A program made the translations under genes and the position numbers. Below, in pieces: positions 8,480 to 16,262 of a stretch of 64,000 bases of DNA; within the stretch, counting starts at the first letter, position 1, and every line of letters begins with the position of its first letter. This stretch comes from JBCCGI01 sp039029355 (GTDB taxonomy: Bacteria > Planctomycetota > UBA1135 > GCA-002686595), in assembly GCA_039029355.1 (NCBI GenBank), contig JBCCGI010000007.1:1-64000 (forward strand), given 5' to 3'. The notes under the pieces are model-generated. The model was given only the letters and a program-made list of their open reading frames with translations. It did no database searches and was not told the origin of the DNA.

Positions 8480-9505
8480 ATGAAGCTGCGACTCGGCCTC
8501 TCCCTCCTCCTGCTCGCCCCCCTTGCCATCTCCGCCCAGAGCTCCGCCCCCGGCCCGGTGCGCGTCTTCATCCTCGCCGGCCAGTCCAACATGGAGGGCA
8601 AGGCGAAGATCTCCCTGCTCGAGCGCCAACTCGCCCACCCCGACACCCGCGAAGACCTCGCGCACCTGCGCAACGAGGACGGCTGGACAAAGCGCGACGA
8701 CGTCTGGATCAAGTTCCTCGATCGCTCCGGCCCGCTCACCATCGGCTACGGCAGCCCCGGCTGCATCGGCCCCGAGCTCGAGTTCGGCCGCGTCGTCGGC
8801 GACCGCTTCGAAGCCCCGGTGCTCCTCATCAAGACCGCCTGGGGAGGCAAGAGCCTAGCCCGCGATTTCCGCCCCCCGAGCGCCACAAAGCCCCCGGCGA
8901 CGGAGATCCAACGCCTCCTCGCCAACCAGCGCGAGAAGCGCCCCGAGACGACCGAGGAGGACGTGCACGCCTCGTTCGGCGCCTCCTACCGCGCGATGCT
9001 GTCCGAGGTGCGAGACACGCTCCAACAGATCGACGCCTACGTACCGCAAGCCGGCGACCGGGGACACGAACTGGCCGGTTTCGTCTGGTTTCAAGGATGG
9101 AACGACCTGGTCAACCGCGACTACGCCGCCGAGTACACCGCGAACCTGACATGCCTCATCCGCGACATCCGCCGCGACCTCGAGGCCCCCAAGCTCCCCT
9201 TCGTCATCGGCCAACTCGGCGTCGACGGCCCAAACGCGGACGAAAAGAAGCGCGCCTTCAAGAACGCCCAAGCCGCAGCCGCCGACGAGCCCGATCTACG
9301 CGGCACGGTGGCGGTCGTGCGGACGGACGCGTTTTGGGACGAGGCGGCGCATGCGGTGTTTAAGAAGGGGTGGCGCGAGCACTTGGAGGAGTGGAATGAG
9401 GTTGGGTCGGATTACCCGTTTCACTACTTGGGGAGTGTGAAGACGATGCGGGGGATTGGTGGAGCGTTTGGGGAGGCGGTGCTTGGGTTGTATGACGCTC
9501 GGTAG
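8480..9505 (+). CDS. Secreted SGNH-type carbohydrate esterase (sialate O-acetylesterase-like, SASA domain)
   Basis: A 341-residue exported hydrolase predicted to remove acetyl groups from glycans. The signal peptide (residues 1-20, ending AISAQ) is clear. FILAGQSNMEG carries the nucleophile Ser36 in the GQSN block I typical of the SASA family (PF03629). GGKSLARDF fits block II-III, and GFVWFQGWND is the conserved block of this family (usual form WxQGExD). No other domain is attached. It is monocistronic, with hairpins before it and a repeat-rich non-coding region after it. Such esterases often act on sulfated or acetylated algal and plant polysaccharides in marine and soil planctomycetes, but the substrate here cannot be read from the sequence. 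Confidence 0.85.
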   Translation: MKLRLGLSLLLLAPLAISAQSSAPGPVRVFILAGQSNMEGKAKISLLERQLAHPDTREDLAHLRNEDGWTKRDDVWIKFLDRSGPLTIGYGSPGCIGPELEFGRVVGDRFEAPVLLIKTAWGGKSLARDFRPPSATKPPATEIQRLLANQREKRPETTEEDVHASFGASYRAMLSEVRDTLQQIDAYVPQAGDRGHELAGFVWFQGWNDLVNRDYAAEYTANLTCLIRDIRRDLEAPKLPFVIGQLGVDGPNADEKKRAFKNAQAAAADEPDLRGTVAVVRTDAFWDEAAHAVFKKGWREHLEEWNEVGSDYPFHYLGSVKTMRGIGGAFGEAVLGLYDAR

Positions 9506-9544
9506 AGCGTTTGGTTGAGGAGGGGGCGGGACTGGTCGGGGGCC

Positions 9545-9588
9545 GCTTGGGCTCTGCTTGGGATCTGCTTGGGATCTGCTTGGGATCT
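9545..9588. repeat. 11-bp tandem repeat, four units
   Basis: GCTTGGGATCT is repeated three times exactly (9556-9566, 9567-9577, 9578-9588), preceded by one diverged copy GCTTGGGCTCT (9545-9555). The last unit runs directly into the first unit of the REP-like repeat family (GATCTTCG...). It lies 40 bases after the esterase stop codon. Confidence 0.85.
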
Positions 9589-9601
9589 TCGCTCAATCGA
9601 G
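9584..9601 (+). repeat. Single REP-like unit (diverged)
   Basis: GATCTTCGCTCAATCGAG matches the consensus GATCTTCGCCGAATCAAG at 15 of 18 positions. No clear inverted partner follows it. It is the first of the repeat units in the 790-base gene-free stretch before the RAYT gene. Confidence 0.55.
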
Positions 9602-9640
9602 TTCAACGACCGGAGGCCCCCTAGCTCCGCGAGCGCCGCC

Positions 9641-9694
9641 GATCTTCGCCGAATCAAGAGAGCCGGCACGGCGATGCTTGATTCGGCGAAGATC
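9641..9694. repeat. REP-like inverted repeat pair 1 (perfect)
   Basis: GATCTTCGCCGAATCAAG (9641-9658) is followed after an 18-base spacer by its exact reverse complement (9677-9694). This is the best copy of the family and defines its consensus. An 18-bp perfect stem with this spacing would fold strongly as single-stranded DNA or RNA. Confidence 0.85.
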
Positions 9695-9957
9695 CCCCCG
9701 CGGCTCGTAGGCTGCGGGCGGCGTCGGGGTCTGCGGGTAGGAGCACGACGGGGTCTCTTGGCCGCGGTGGCCGCCTGCAGGTCCTGTGTCTTCCGCGCTC
9801 CACGGTCATCTGGTCGTGGCTGTGTCGCGGCTCCCCGCGCGGCCGCTCTCGATCAGGGCGGTCGCTCGCCGTCTCCCCCTCGCTGCCTCGTTCGCGCAGC
9901 TTCGCTCTCGCTGGCCAGCGAGCGCCACATCTCGCGCCCCTGGAATCGCGGCCGACC

Positions 9958-9996
9958 GATCTTCGCCCAATCAGGCGACTTGATTCAGCACAGATC
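9958..9996. repeat. REP-like inverted repeat pair 2
   Basis: GATCTTCGCCCAATCAG (9958-9974) and CTTGATTCAGCACAGATC (9979-9996) are diverged copies of the two arms seen at 9641-9694, with a short 4-base spacer. Between pair 1 and pair 2 (9695-9957) no gene or repeat was recognised. Confidence 0.75.
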
Positions 9997-10018
9997 GCGG
10001 AGCCCCCAGAGGGCCCAG

Positions 10019-10054
10019 TCTGCGCCCAATCAAACCGCTTGAATCGGCAATGAC
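10019..10054. repeat. REP-like inverted repeat pair 3 (degenerate)
   Basis: GTCTGCGCCCAATCAA (10019-10034) and CTTGAATCGGCAATGAC (10038-10054) keep the core CCAATCAA / TTGAATCGG of the family, with a 3-base spacer. More diverged than pairs 1 and 2. Confidence 0.6.
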
Positions 10055-10075
10055 TGGCGGCGGTCGCGCTCTGAG

Positions 10076-10130
10076 CTCCGCCGAATCAAGAGCGGCCGCG
10101 GTGAGGCCTTTTCTTGACTAGGCAGAGATC
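10076..10130. repeat. REP-like inverted repeat pair 4
   Basis: CTCCGCCGAATCAAG (10076-10090) matches the 3' part of the forward unit, and CTTGACTAGGCAGAGATC (10113-10130) is a diverged reverse unit, 22 bases further on. It lies about 165 bases upstream of the RAYT start codon. The stretch 10131-10295 holds no further unit. Confidence 0.6.
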
Positions 10131-10295
10131 CCGAGGCGGGCGCCGGGAGCCGGCGCGCTGCCGGAAGCGCGCTTCCCGGGCAGTTGCACGACGCCGCCGC
10201 GGTCGAGAGCTCGACTCTCAAAGCCCCGCGGTGCGCCAGCCCAATCTTCCGTCACCAAAAGCGCAACCGACCCCGCCCCCGCCAGTCCCTAGGGC

Positions 10296-10958
10296 ATGCC
10301 TCGCCGATCGAAAACGAAGCAACGTCTCCTCTTCCGCTGGGGGGGTCGGCGTCGCGGTTCCGGGCGCAAGCCCAAGGGTGCGCAAGCGGGTGTGCCTCAC
10401 CGGATCCGCCCCGCGTTGGCCGCTCGGTTTCCGGTGCACGTCACCATGGTCGTCGAGCGTGGGCTCCCAAGCCTGAGGGGCCGTTTGACCTTTCGCGTCG
10501 TTCGAGGAGCGCTCGCCGATGGCTGCGAGAAGCCCGGCTTTCGCGTCGTCGAGTACTCGGTGCAGTTCAACCACATCCACCTCATCGCCGAGGGCAGCTG
10601 TCGCGAGCGGCTTGCGCGCGGCATGCAGGGACTTGGGGTGCGCATAGCGAAGCGGCTGAACCGATTCTGGCAGAGGAGAGGGAGGGTGTTCCGCGACCGC
10701 TACCACGACTGCATCCTGCGTACGCCGACCGAGGTGCGGCGGGCGTTGGTCTATGTGCTGCAGAACGCGCGTAGGCACGGCGTCCTTCTATCTAGAGGAG
10801 CCGTGGATCCGTGCTCCTCGGCGCGCTGGTTTGGCGGCTGGAGGGAGTGGGTCGCCAGCCGTGGGTCCCCTCTGCCGAGCGCCAGGACCTGGCTGTTGGG
10901 GCTCGGCTGGCGCTGCCGGGGGTTGCTGTCCATCTCGGAGGTGCCCCGTGCCGGGTGA
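10296..10958 (+). CDS. REP-associated tyrosine transposase (RAYT, Y1/HUH family)
   Basis: A 220-residue single-strand nuclease of the Y1 transposase family (PF01797). The HUH motif is His93-Ile-His95 in FNHIHLIAEG, the single catalytic tyrosine is Tyr136 in VFRDRYHDCIL, and ALVYVLQNARRHGV corresponds to the conserved helix that follows. The basic N-terminus RRRGSGRKPKG is common in the long-form RAYTs of high-GC bacteria. RAYTs are domesticated, normally single-copy enzymes that cut and join the palindromic REP repeats lying beside their gene. Here at least four such inverted repeats lie in the 700 bases just upstream, which fits this role. The frame is intact with all key residues, so it is probably functional. 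ATG start with a weak ribosome binding site. Confidence 0.88.
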   Translation: MPRRSKTKQRLLFRWGGRRRGSGRKPKGAQAGVPHRIRPALAARFPVHVTMVVERGLPSLRGRLTFRVVRGALADGCEKPGFRVVEYSVQFNHIHLIAEGSCRERLARGMQGLGVRIAKRLNRFWQRRGRVFRDRYHDCILRTPTEVRRALVYVLQNARRHGVLLSRGAVDPCSSARWFGGWREWVASRGSPLPSARTWLLGLGWRCRGLLSISEVPRAG

Positions 10959-11202
10959 AGCCAGGCGCCGGATCGCGCGCCGAGCGACCGCCCGGGGCCG
11001 GCAGCCGTCTTCCCGTTCCAGCCAGAGCGGCGAGTCGCCGCTTCTCCACCGAGCCTTCGTGCGTCTAGCCGAACGGGTTCCGATCCCGAGGAGCCCCGCG
11101 CTCTTCGGAGCGATGCGCCCAGCCTCCCCAGCCGCCACCGAACGCCACATGCGCCAGACCGCCGACCAAGTGCCCTGGCAAGCGTGTCCGTGCCCCGGCC
11201 CC

Positions 11203-12417
11203 CTACCTCTTCGAGTAGGTCTTCTTAACCCAGCGCGCCCAGGACTTGTCCAGCTCCTCGGGCAGGAACTCGAAGCGCTCCGACAGCGACTTGGTCTGTC
11301 GCGCCACCATCAATGCCCTGCTCTGTTCCTCGTCGCCGCTGGGAGCCGGCTGGCACAGGTCGAGCAGGAAGCCGCGTCGGTCGCCTTCGGCCTCGTCCAA
11401 CAGGTAGTCCAGTCGCGACCAAGCCACCATGTGATCGCGCACGTCCATGTCGGCGTACGCCTTCCAGGCGAACATCTCCATGGACGGCGCGAAGAAGTCG
11501 TTCTTGACGAGCTTCTGGACCCGAGGTTCCCACTTGTAGTCGTCTTCGCGGATGTTCTGGCCGTCGCGGTAGCCGGCCTCGTTGACCCAGCGCGGGTCGA
11601 TGCTGCGTACGCTGCGGTGCGCATGGGCCCGGGCGAGCCAGGTTGGGGCGCCGTAGAAACAGCCCCGAAAGCCGTCGATGAAGTTGATCGAGAGGCTGGC
11701 GGCGAGGCGGCAGTACAGCACCGTGTCGAACGGGATGTCGCCGCCGCCGCTCCAGGCCTGGCGGAGGCGCTCCACGTTGATTCCAAACCCCATGCAGCTC
11801 TCGTACCAACCCCAGCGGTAGAGCGTCTCGCTCTGCACGCCGACGTAGGTGCTCATGTGGCGGCTGTACTCGCTCATCCGCTCGCAGAGCAAGATCGGGA
11901 ACTTGTGCGGCTGGCCGAGGTGCGGGCCGAGCTCGGAGAAGTCCTGCGGGCGCAGGTCGAAGTCCGTAAGGAAGGCCGCGTACAGCTCCTCGGCGCGTTG
12001 GGCGAAGAGGTGGAGACGGAGCCAGGGATCCAGCTCTCGCTTGGGCGCCTTGAGCTTGCCGAGCTTCTCCTTGAGGCGCGCGAGCTCCTTCTTCAGGCGA
12101 GTCTTCTCATCGGCGTCGCCCGACAGCTTGTAGGTATTGAGGGTCGAGCCGATGCGGAAGTGCTCTGTCTCGACCCACAGCATCGGGACGCCGCCCATGT
12201 TCTCCTGGACGGCCGTCGTGCTGTCGCCGTCGCGCCAGTGGAACGGCCCGAAGCTGACGTAGCCGAGGCGATCCATGAGCTCGGGCTCGCCGCGGGTGTA
12301 GGGGTCGACCTCCTCGAACTCCTCCATGCCGGTCTTGTCCTGGGCCAGGACGGGAGCCGGCGCGAAAAGAACGAGGGCGGCGAACACGATGGTGTTCGCC
12401 GCCCTCCAGAGACTCAT
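11203..12417 (-). CDS. Secreted protein of unknown function
   Basis: A 404-residue protein with a clear signal peptide (residues 1 to about 25, ending APVLAQ). No known domain was recognised. Visible features are a charged helical segment with many Lys and Leu (about residues 100-125, probably a short coiled coil), several Trp-rich stretches, and no HExxH, GxSxG or CxxC motif. It starts 24 bases after the stop of the thioredoxin-like gene upstream, so the two are almost certainly co-transcribed. Length and composition suggest a periplasmic folded domain. The Asp/Glu-rich N-terminal part after the signal peptide (EEFEEVDPYTRGEPE) is exposed and may be a linker. Confidence 0.75.
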   Translation of the reverse strand: MSLWRAANTIVFAALVLFAPAPVLAQDKTGMEEFEEVDPYTRGEPELMDRLGYVSFGPFHWRDGDSTTAVQENMGGVPMLWVETEHFRIGSTLNTYKLSGDADEKTRLKKELARLKEKLGKLKAPKRELDPWLRLHLFAQRAEELYAAFLTDFDLRPQDFSELGPHLGQPHKFPILLCERMSEYSRHMSTYVGVQSETLYRWGWYESCMGFGINVERLRQAWSGGGDIPFDTVLYCRLAASLSINFIDGFRGCFYGAPTWLARAHAHRSVRSIDPRWVNEAGYRDGQNIREDDYKWEPRVQKLVKNDFFAPSMEMFAWKAYADMDVRDHMVAWSRLDYLLDEAEGDRRGFLLDLCQPAPSGDEEQSRALMVARQTKSLSERFEFLPEELDKSWARWVKKTYSKR

Positions 12418-12441
12418 CGTTCGAAGCTGAGAACAGCTCGG

Positions 12442-13239
12442 TTAGACGCCAGCTTGCTCTTTGGCAGCGGCGGCTTCGCGACGCTTCTTCAACTCCAGGG
12501 CCGAGGCCTTGGCGAGGTCCGCGCGCAGCTCTTGGCGCTCGCCCTCGAGCTTGGTCAGCTCCTTCTCGATCTTCGGGAGCTTCCTCGACTTCGGACCGTC
12601 TTCCTCGCGGATGTCGTCGCGGCGCGCCGCGAGGTCGTTCCACTTGGAGTCGGCCGCGTCCATCTTGTCGAGGAGCTTGGCCATCTTCTTCAGGGAAGCG
12701 TCCGGCTTCTTCTTGTACTCCTCGCCGAGCAGCGAAAGCATCGACTTCCAGAGCTCGGTGCGCGAGGTCTGCGACTCGAGCGGGTCGTGGTTGGAGCCGT
12801 CGGCCGACGCCACGAACAGGTGCTCGGTCTTGTCCTGCGTGAACAGGTTATGGAAGGGATGATCCTCTTCCATCACGTCCACCGGGACCTTGACGCAGTG
12901 GAACCAGGTCGAGAGCAGGAAGGTCTTCTCGTTCTCGATGCCACCCTTGAGCAGGGCGTCGTCGGTTCCGTTGCAGACCTTGCACTCGCGCAGCACCAGC
13001 AGCGGTCGCGGGTCGTCGCCGGCGATGAAGGCAAAGGCCTTCTCGCGCGACAGCGCCTGGCGTGCTGCCTTGGCGGAGCTGCGGTCGGTCTTCTGGGCCG
13101 GCGCGGTGTAGACCGGGTAGTCCCAGTCGAGGCGCAGCACGCTCTTCGCCGTGGGGCCGCGGATGGTGGTCGGGGGTGGGCCTCCGGAGGCGGGGCCGGC
13201 GGTACCGCCGCCGACGGGTCCGGCGCTAGGAGGCGGCAT
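12442..13239 (-). CDS. Thioredoxin-like/coiled-coil protein separated from its signal peptide by stop codons
   Basis: The intact open frame encodes 265 residues. A Pro/Gly-rich linker (1-30) is followed by a region with a thioredoxin-like look: RPLLVLRECKVCNG carries a CxxC pair (Cys86, Cys89) just after a beta-strand, and VKVPVDVMEED follows. The C-terminal 110 residues are a charged helical coiled coil (KIEKELTKLEGERQELRA). The ATG at 13239 has no ribosome binding site. Reading further upstream in the same frame passes two adjacent TGA codons (13273-13278) into a complete signal peptide starting at 13365. The gene is therefore either a nonsense-disrupted secreted protein or affected by a sequence error. 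The secreted protein of unknown function lies 24 bases downstream. The redox role is inference from CKVC only. Confidence 0.6.
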   Translation of the reverse strand: MPPPSAGPVGGGTAGPASGGPPPTTIRGPTAKSVLRLDWDYPVYTAPAQKTDRSSAKAARQALSREKAFAFIAGDDPRPLLVLRECKVCNGTDDALLKGGIENEKTFLLSTWFHCVKVPVDVMEEDHPFHNLFTQDKTEHLFVASADGSNHDPLESQTSRTELWKSMLSLLGEEYKKKPDASLKKMAKLLDKMDAADSKWNDLAARRDDIREEDGPKSRKLPKIEKELTKLEGERQELRADLAKASALELKKRREAAAAKEQAGV

Positions 13240-13365
13240 CAGCGGAGCCGAACTGGCTCCCGACGGACCGCTTCATCAGCCAGGGGCGGAGAACGCCGGG
13301 GCAGCCCCCAGCATCCCGATCAAGGCGGCGCTCAGGCCGGCGGACAGGATCCTTTTCGTGATCAT
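13240..13365 (-). pseudogene. In-frame signal-peptide segment upstream of the thioredoxin-like gene, cut off by TGA TGA
   Basis: ATG at 13365 opens a 29-codon stretch with a textbook signal peptide: basic MITKR start, hydrophobic core LSAALIGMLGA, and the cleavage site AFSA. It ends at two consecutive TGA codons (13276-13278 and 13273-13275). The same frame then continues without interruption through a Ser/Gly/Pro linker into the downstream gene. Because the two halves share one frame, a single indel does not explain the break; a nonsense change, or compensating sequence errors, would. Confidence 0.6.
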
Positions 13366-13546
13366 GGGCGATTGGCGTTTTGGAGACGGGGTCGTCGAAC
13401 CCCGGTAGGAACGCTGGGGCCGCGGGTAGCACCCGCGCGACTCCGTGCATCCAGCATGCGGCGCGCTGGGCGGAGCCGCAACCCGCGTTCAGGGCTGGCC
13501 TTCGGTTCTGTGCAAGCTCCGCGCAAAGAGCCGGCCCAGGGGCGCG

Positions 13547-14779
13547 TCAGAAGCTCACCGAGGCCTTCAGGCCTCGGGACAACCCGAAGCCGCCGTCGCC
13601 GAGGTCGATCAGGAGGCCCTGGAAGTAGAGCGGGGTGCCGAGCAGGAACGGGTCATCGGGGAAGGCCGCCGCCATCGGAGTCGGGGTTCCGGGCCCCAGG
13701 GAGGGGACCGGCCCGAGCAGGGTGACCGGGTTGGGGGGCTCGCCCGCGACCAGCAGCTCGCCCGCGGTCCCAGGAGCCATCCCCCACCCCGGCATGCTCG
13801 TCCCGCAGGGCGGGAAGGTCGGGTCCGGCTGCATCGCCACGGCCAGGTACGTGAACGACCCGGGCGGGTGGTGGCCGAACGGGTTCGCGACGCCCAGGGT
13901 CCAGGTCTGTCCGAGCTTGGGGGCGCCGCCGAGCTCGATCAGGCTGCCCTCGGGGTTGAGGTCACAGCCGAAGGGCTCGCCGGCGACGAAGCCCTCCGAG
14001 AAGCTCCAGCTCGCGATCGTTTTGGTCTCCCCCGCTCCGCCGGTCGCGCCGGTGAAGCCGACCCAGGCCTTGCCGTCGTCGAGCTCGAGGGCGGAGAAGT
14101 CGACCGCGACCGACAGCAACGGCGCGGACAGGTCGTCGAGGTAGACCTCCAGGCCGCTGGCGCCGTCGTAGCGGATCAGGCAGGTTCGGGTGACGCCGTC
14201 GTTGAGATTGAACGGCGCTTCGGCGTGGCCGAGCGAGTTTGCGTGGTTTGCGAGCTCGCCGGTCGCGTGCTTGATGTGGACCGAGACGTGGTTGTTGCTC
14301 GGGTCGCTGTACTCGCCGTTCTGCCAGGTATCGAGCTCGACGACGAGCGCGTCGGCTAGGTCGTCGTTGGCTCCGAAGAGGCAGCCCGAGCTGGTTCCCG
14401 AGCTGTAGCCCTGGCTGCCGCCGCACCAGGCGAGCGCGGTCGCGCCGTCGTTCTGTAGGACGAAGGCCATGCCGTCGGCGCCGGCTGTGGGTGCCATCGC
14501 GACCTCGAACGTGGTGGCGAAGCCGCCGGCCACGTTTTGCTTGTCTTGGTGCCAGGCCGCGCCGCTCTGCCAGAGCGACTCCGGAGTCAGCTCGAGCTTC
14601 GAGGCAGAAGTCTTGGCCGCGCCGATCAGCGCGAGCGAAGGCGTCGAGGTGAAGTCCGGATAGTCGAAGTCCGCCGCGGGTGCCGTCGCGAGCGCGGCGA
14701 GCGATGTCAACACCGCCGAGAAGCGTGCTCCGTATGCTGGCGCGGGTTGCAAGGCCGCCGCGGGTCGGAGAGCCACCAT
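13547..14779 (-). CDS. Secreted L-type-lectin-like protein with a lineage-type C-terminal module
   Basis: A 410-residue exported protein. The N-terminus has a signal-like hydrophobic stretch (SAVLTSLAALATAPAAD). The middle, up to about residue 260, matches legume/bacterial L-type lectins: GADGMAFVLQNDG, ALVVELDTWQN and HVSVH are the conserved carbohydrate- and metal-binding strands, and DGKAWVGFTGATGGAGE is the last conserved strand of this fold. The final 135 residues form a separate module (TLGVANPFG, MPGWGM, TGELLVAGEPPNPV, YFQGLLIDLG) that also ends the CHRD protein at 26335-27195. The frame is open to 14842, but Met at 14779 is chosen because the extra residues are Arg-rich and precede the signal peptide. 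Likely glycan binding at the cell surface. Confidence 0.78.
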   Translation of the reverse strand: MVALRPAAALQPAPAYGARFSAVLTSLAALATAPAADFDYPDFTSTPSLALIGAAKTSASKLELTPESLWQSGAAWHQDKQNVAGGFATTFEVAMAPTAGADGMAFVLQNDGATALAWCGGSQGYSSGTSSGCLFGANDDLADALVVELDTWQNGEYSDPSNNHVSVHIKHATGELANHANSLGHAEAPFNLNDGVTRTCLIRYDGASGLEVYLDDLSAPLLSVAVDFSALELDDGKAWVGFTGATGGAGETKTIASWSFSEGFVAGEPFGCDLNPEGSLIELGGAPKLGQTWTLGVANPFGHHPPGSFTYLAVAMQPDPTFPPCGTSMPGWGMAPGTAGELLVAGEPPNPVTLLGPVPSLGPGTPTPMAAAFPDDPFLLGTPLYFQGLLIDLGDGGFGLSRGLKASVSF

Positions 14780-14898
14780 GGAGAGGAGCCTACCACCCCC
14801 ACCGCGATCGCGCTCGACGGACCGAACCAGGCCCCCTACCATTCAGCCGACGGCCGTCCCGACTTCCCCCCCCCTGCGAAGGAGCGACTCCAAAGAAG

Positions 14899-15747
14899 AT
14901 GGCGACGACGATCGACAACTCCCGCGAGGGGATCCTCAAGCGCTTCCGCGAGCAGATCGCCCGTGGTGAGCCGATCATCGGCGGCGGCGCGGGCACCGGC
15001 ATCTCGGCCAAGAGCGAGGAGGCCGGGGGGATCGACCTGATCATCCTCTACAACTCCGGGCGCTATCGCATGGCGGGCCGCGGTTCGACCGCCGGGTTGA
15101 TGCCGTACGGCAACGCGAACCAGATCGTGAAGGAGATGGCCTTCGAGGTGATCCCGGTCGTGGAGCGCACGCCGGTGCTCGCGGGTGTGTGCGGCACCGA
15201 TCCCTTCATGATGCCCAAGCTGTTCCTGCGCGAGCTCCAGGAGCTGGGCTTTGCCGGCATCCAGAACTTCCCCACCGTCGGGCTGATCGAAGGACGCATC
15301 CGCGCGACGCTCGAGGAAACCGGGATGAGCTACGACCTCGAGGTCGACATCGTCCGCCTCGCGCGCGAGATGGACCTGCTCACCACGCCGTACGTCTTCA
15401 ACGTCGAGGAGGCGAAGAAGATGACCGACGCGGGCGCGGACATCGTCGTGGCGCACATGGGGTGCACCAGCGGCGGCACCATCGGCGCGGAGACGGTCAG
15501 CCCGCTCGACGATTGCATCGGGACCATCACGGAGATCGTCGAGACCTGCAAGTCGCGCAATCCCGAGGTGATCTGCCTCTGCCACGGCGGCCCGATTGCG
15601 ATGCCGCCCGATGCGGCGCACATCATCGCGCGCGTGCCGGGCATCGACGGCTTCTACGGCGCGAGCTCGACCGAGCGCTTCCCGACCGAAGTGGCGATCC
15701 GAAAGCAGATCGAGGAGTTCAAGGCGATCCGCCTTCCGAAGAGCTAG
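14899..15747 (+). CDS. Phosphoenolpyruvate-hydrolase-family TIM-barrel protein
   Basis: A 282-residue TIM-barrel protein of the PEP hydrolase-like family (PF09370). Recognisable blocks are EPIIGGGAGTGISAKSEEAGG, DLIILYNSGRYRMAGRGS, LAGVCGTDPFM, GIQNFPTVGLIEGRIR and VVAHMGCTSGGTIGAE. The start at 14899 (MATTIDNSR) is where similarity to the family begins; the open frame extends back to 14680, but those codons encode Arg/Pro-rich sequence opposite the lectin gene. It opens a three-gene rightward cluster with a cupin and an MFS transporter (gaps of 40 bases), so a role in handling a small imported organic acid or sugar derivative is plausible but not shown. The lectin gene is divergent, with 119 bases between the start codons. 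Confidence 0.85.
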   Translation: MATTIDNSREGILKRFREQIARGEPIIGGGAGTGISAKSEEAGGIDLIILYNSGRYRMAGRGSTAGLMPYGNANQIVKEMAFEVIPVVERTPVLAGVCGTDPFMMPKLFLRELQELGFAGIQNFPTVGLIEGRIRATLEETGMSYDLEVDIVRLAREMDLLTTPYVFNVEEAKKMTDAGADIVVAHMGCTSGGTIGAETVSPLDDCIGTITEIVETCKSRNPEVICLCHGGPIAMPPDAAHIIARVPGIDGFYGASSTERFPTEVAIRKQIEEFKAIRLPKS

Positions 15748-15787
15748 TGCCCTGCTTCCGGAGTTCCACCGCGCGAGGAGTCGTCGC

Positions 15788-16222
15788 GTGAGCGTCTGCC
15801 GCTGCCTGCGGTTCGTCAGCACGTCAGACGTCGTCGTCGAGGAGCTCCCGTGGGGGCCGCATGAGTGGCTCGTGCGCGACGACCTGACCGAGAGCGAGCA
15901 CCTGCTCGCCGTGCGCGTCACGATGCCGCCCCGTCAAGCCCACCAGTTCCACCGCCATCCACACATGGAGGAGATGCTGTACTACGTCTCCGGCCGGGCG
16001 GAGCAGTGGGTCGGCCGCGAGTCGCGCGTGCTCGGGCCAGGAGACGTCGCCCACGTTCCCATGGACGAGGTCCACGGCACCTATAACACCTTCGACGAGC
16101 CGGTCGTGTTCGTCGCGATTCTGAGCCCCGCGAAGTTCGACGGTCCCGCGCTCGTGGACGTGTCGCGCGACGAGCCGTGGTGCTCGCTCAAGCGCCCCTT
16201 CGATCCCGAGGCGCCACGCTGA
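15788..16222 (+). CDS. Cupin-domain protein
   Basis: A 144-residue single-domain cupin. Motif 1 is HQFHRHPHMEEMLYYVSG (His55, His57, Glu61/62) and motif 2 is GDVAHVPMDEVHGTYN (His96), enough to bind a divalent metal. The GTG start at 15788 is chosen because GAGGAG lies seven bases upstream and the conserved part starts just after; the frame is open further upstream into the preceding gene. It sits between the TIM-barrel gene and the MFS transporter and is probably co-transcribed with both. Small cupins of this kind act as isomerases, sugar-binding proteins or dioxygenases, and the choice cannot be made here. Confidence 0.82.
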   Translation: MSVCRCLRFVSTSDVVVEELPWGPHEWLVRDDLTESEHLLAVRVTMPPRQAHQFHRHPHMEEMLYYVSGRAEQWVGRESRVLGPGDVAHVPMDEVHGTYNTFDEPVVFVAILSPAKFDGPALVDVSRDEPWCSLKRPFDPEAPR

Positions 16223-16262
16223 ACGCGGGATCCCCTTCTCACCCCCCTACTCCGCCGCATCC

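Noticed and set aside
9515..10042. A 175-residue open frame over the repeat region
   Set aside because: It consists of translated repeat units, has no ribosome binding site and crosses the inverted repeats.
9584..10130. A CRISPR array
   Set aside because: Units occur as inverted pairs at irregular spacing, not as direct repeats with constant-length spacers, and no cas gene is present.
10753..13725. A 990-residue plus-strand frame
   Set aside because: Runs over the RAYT end and two minus-strand secreted-protein genes; composition is that of a shadow frame.
14680..14898. An earlier ATG giving the PEP-hydrolase-family protein 73 more residues
   Set aside because: The extra residues are Arg/Pro-rich, lie opposite the lectin gene and precede the point where family similarity starts.
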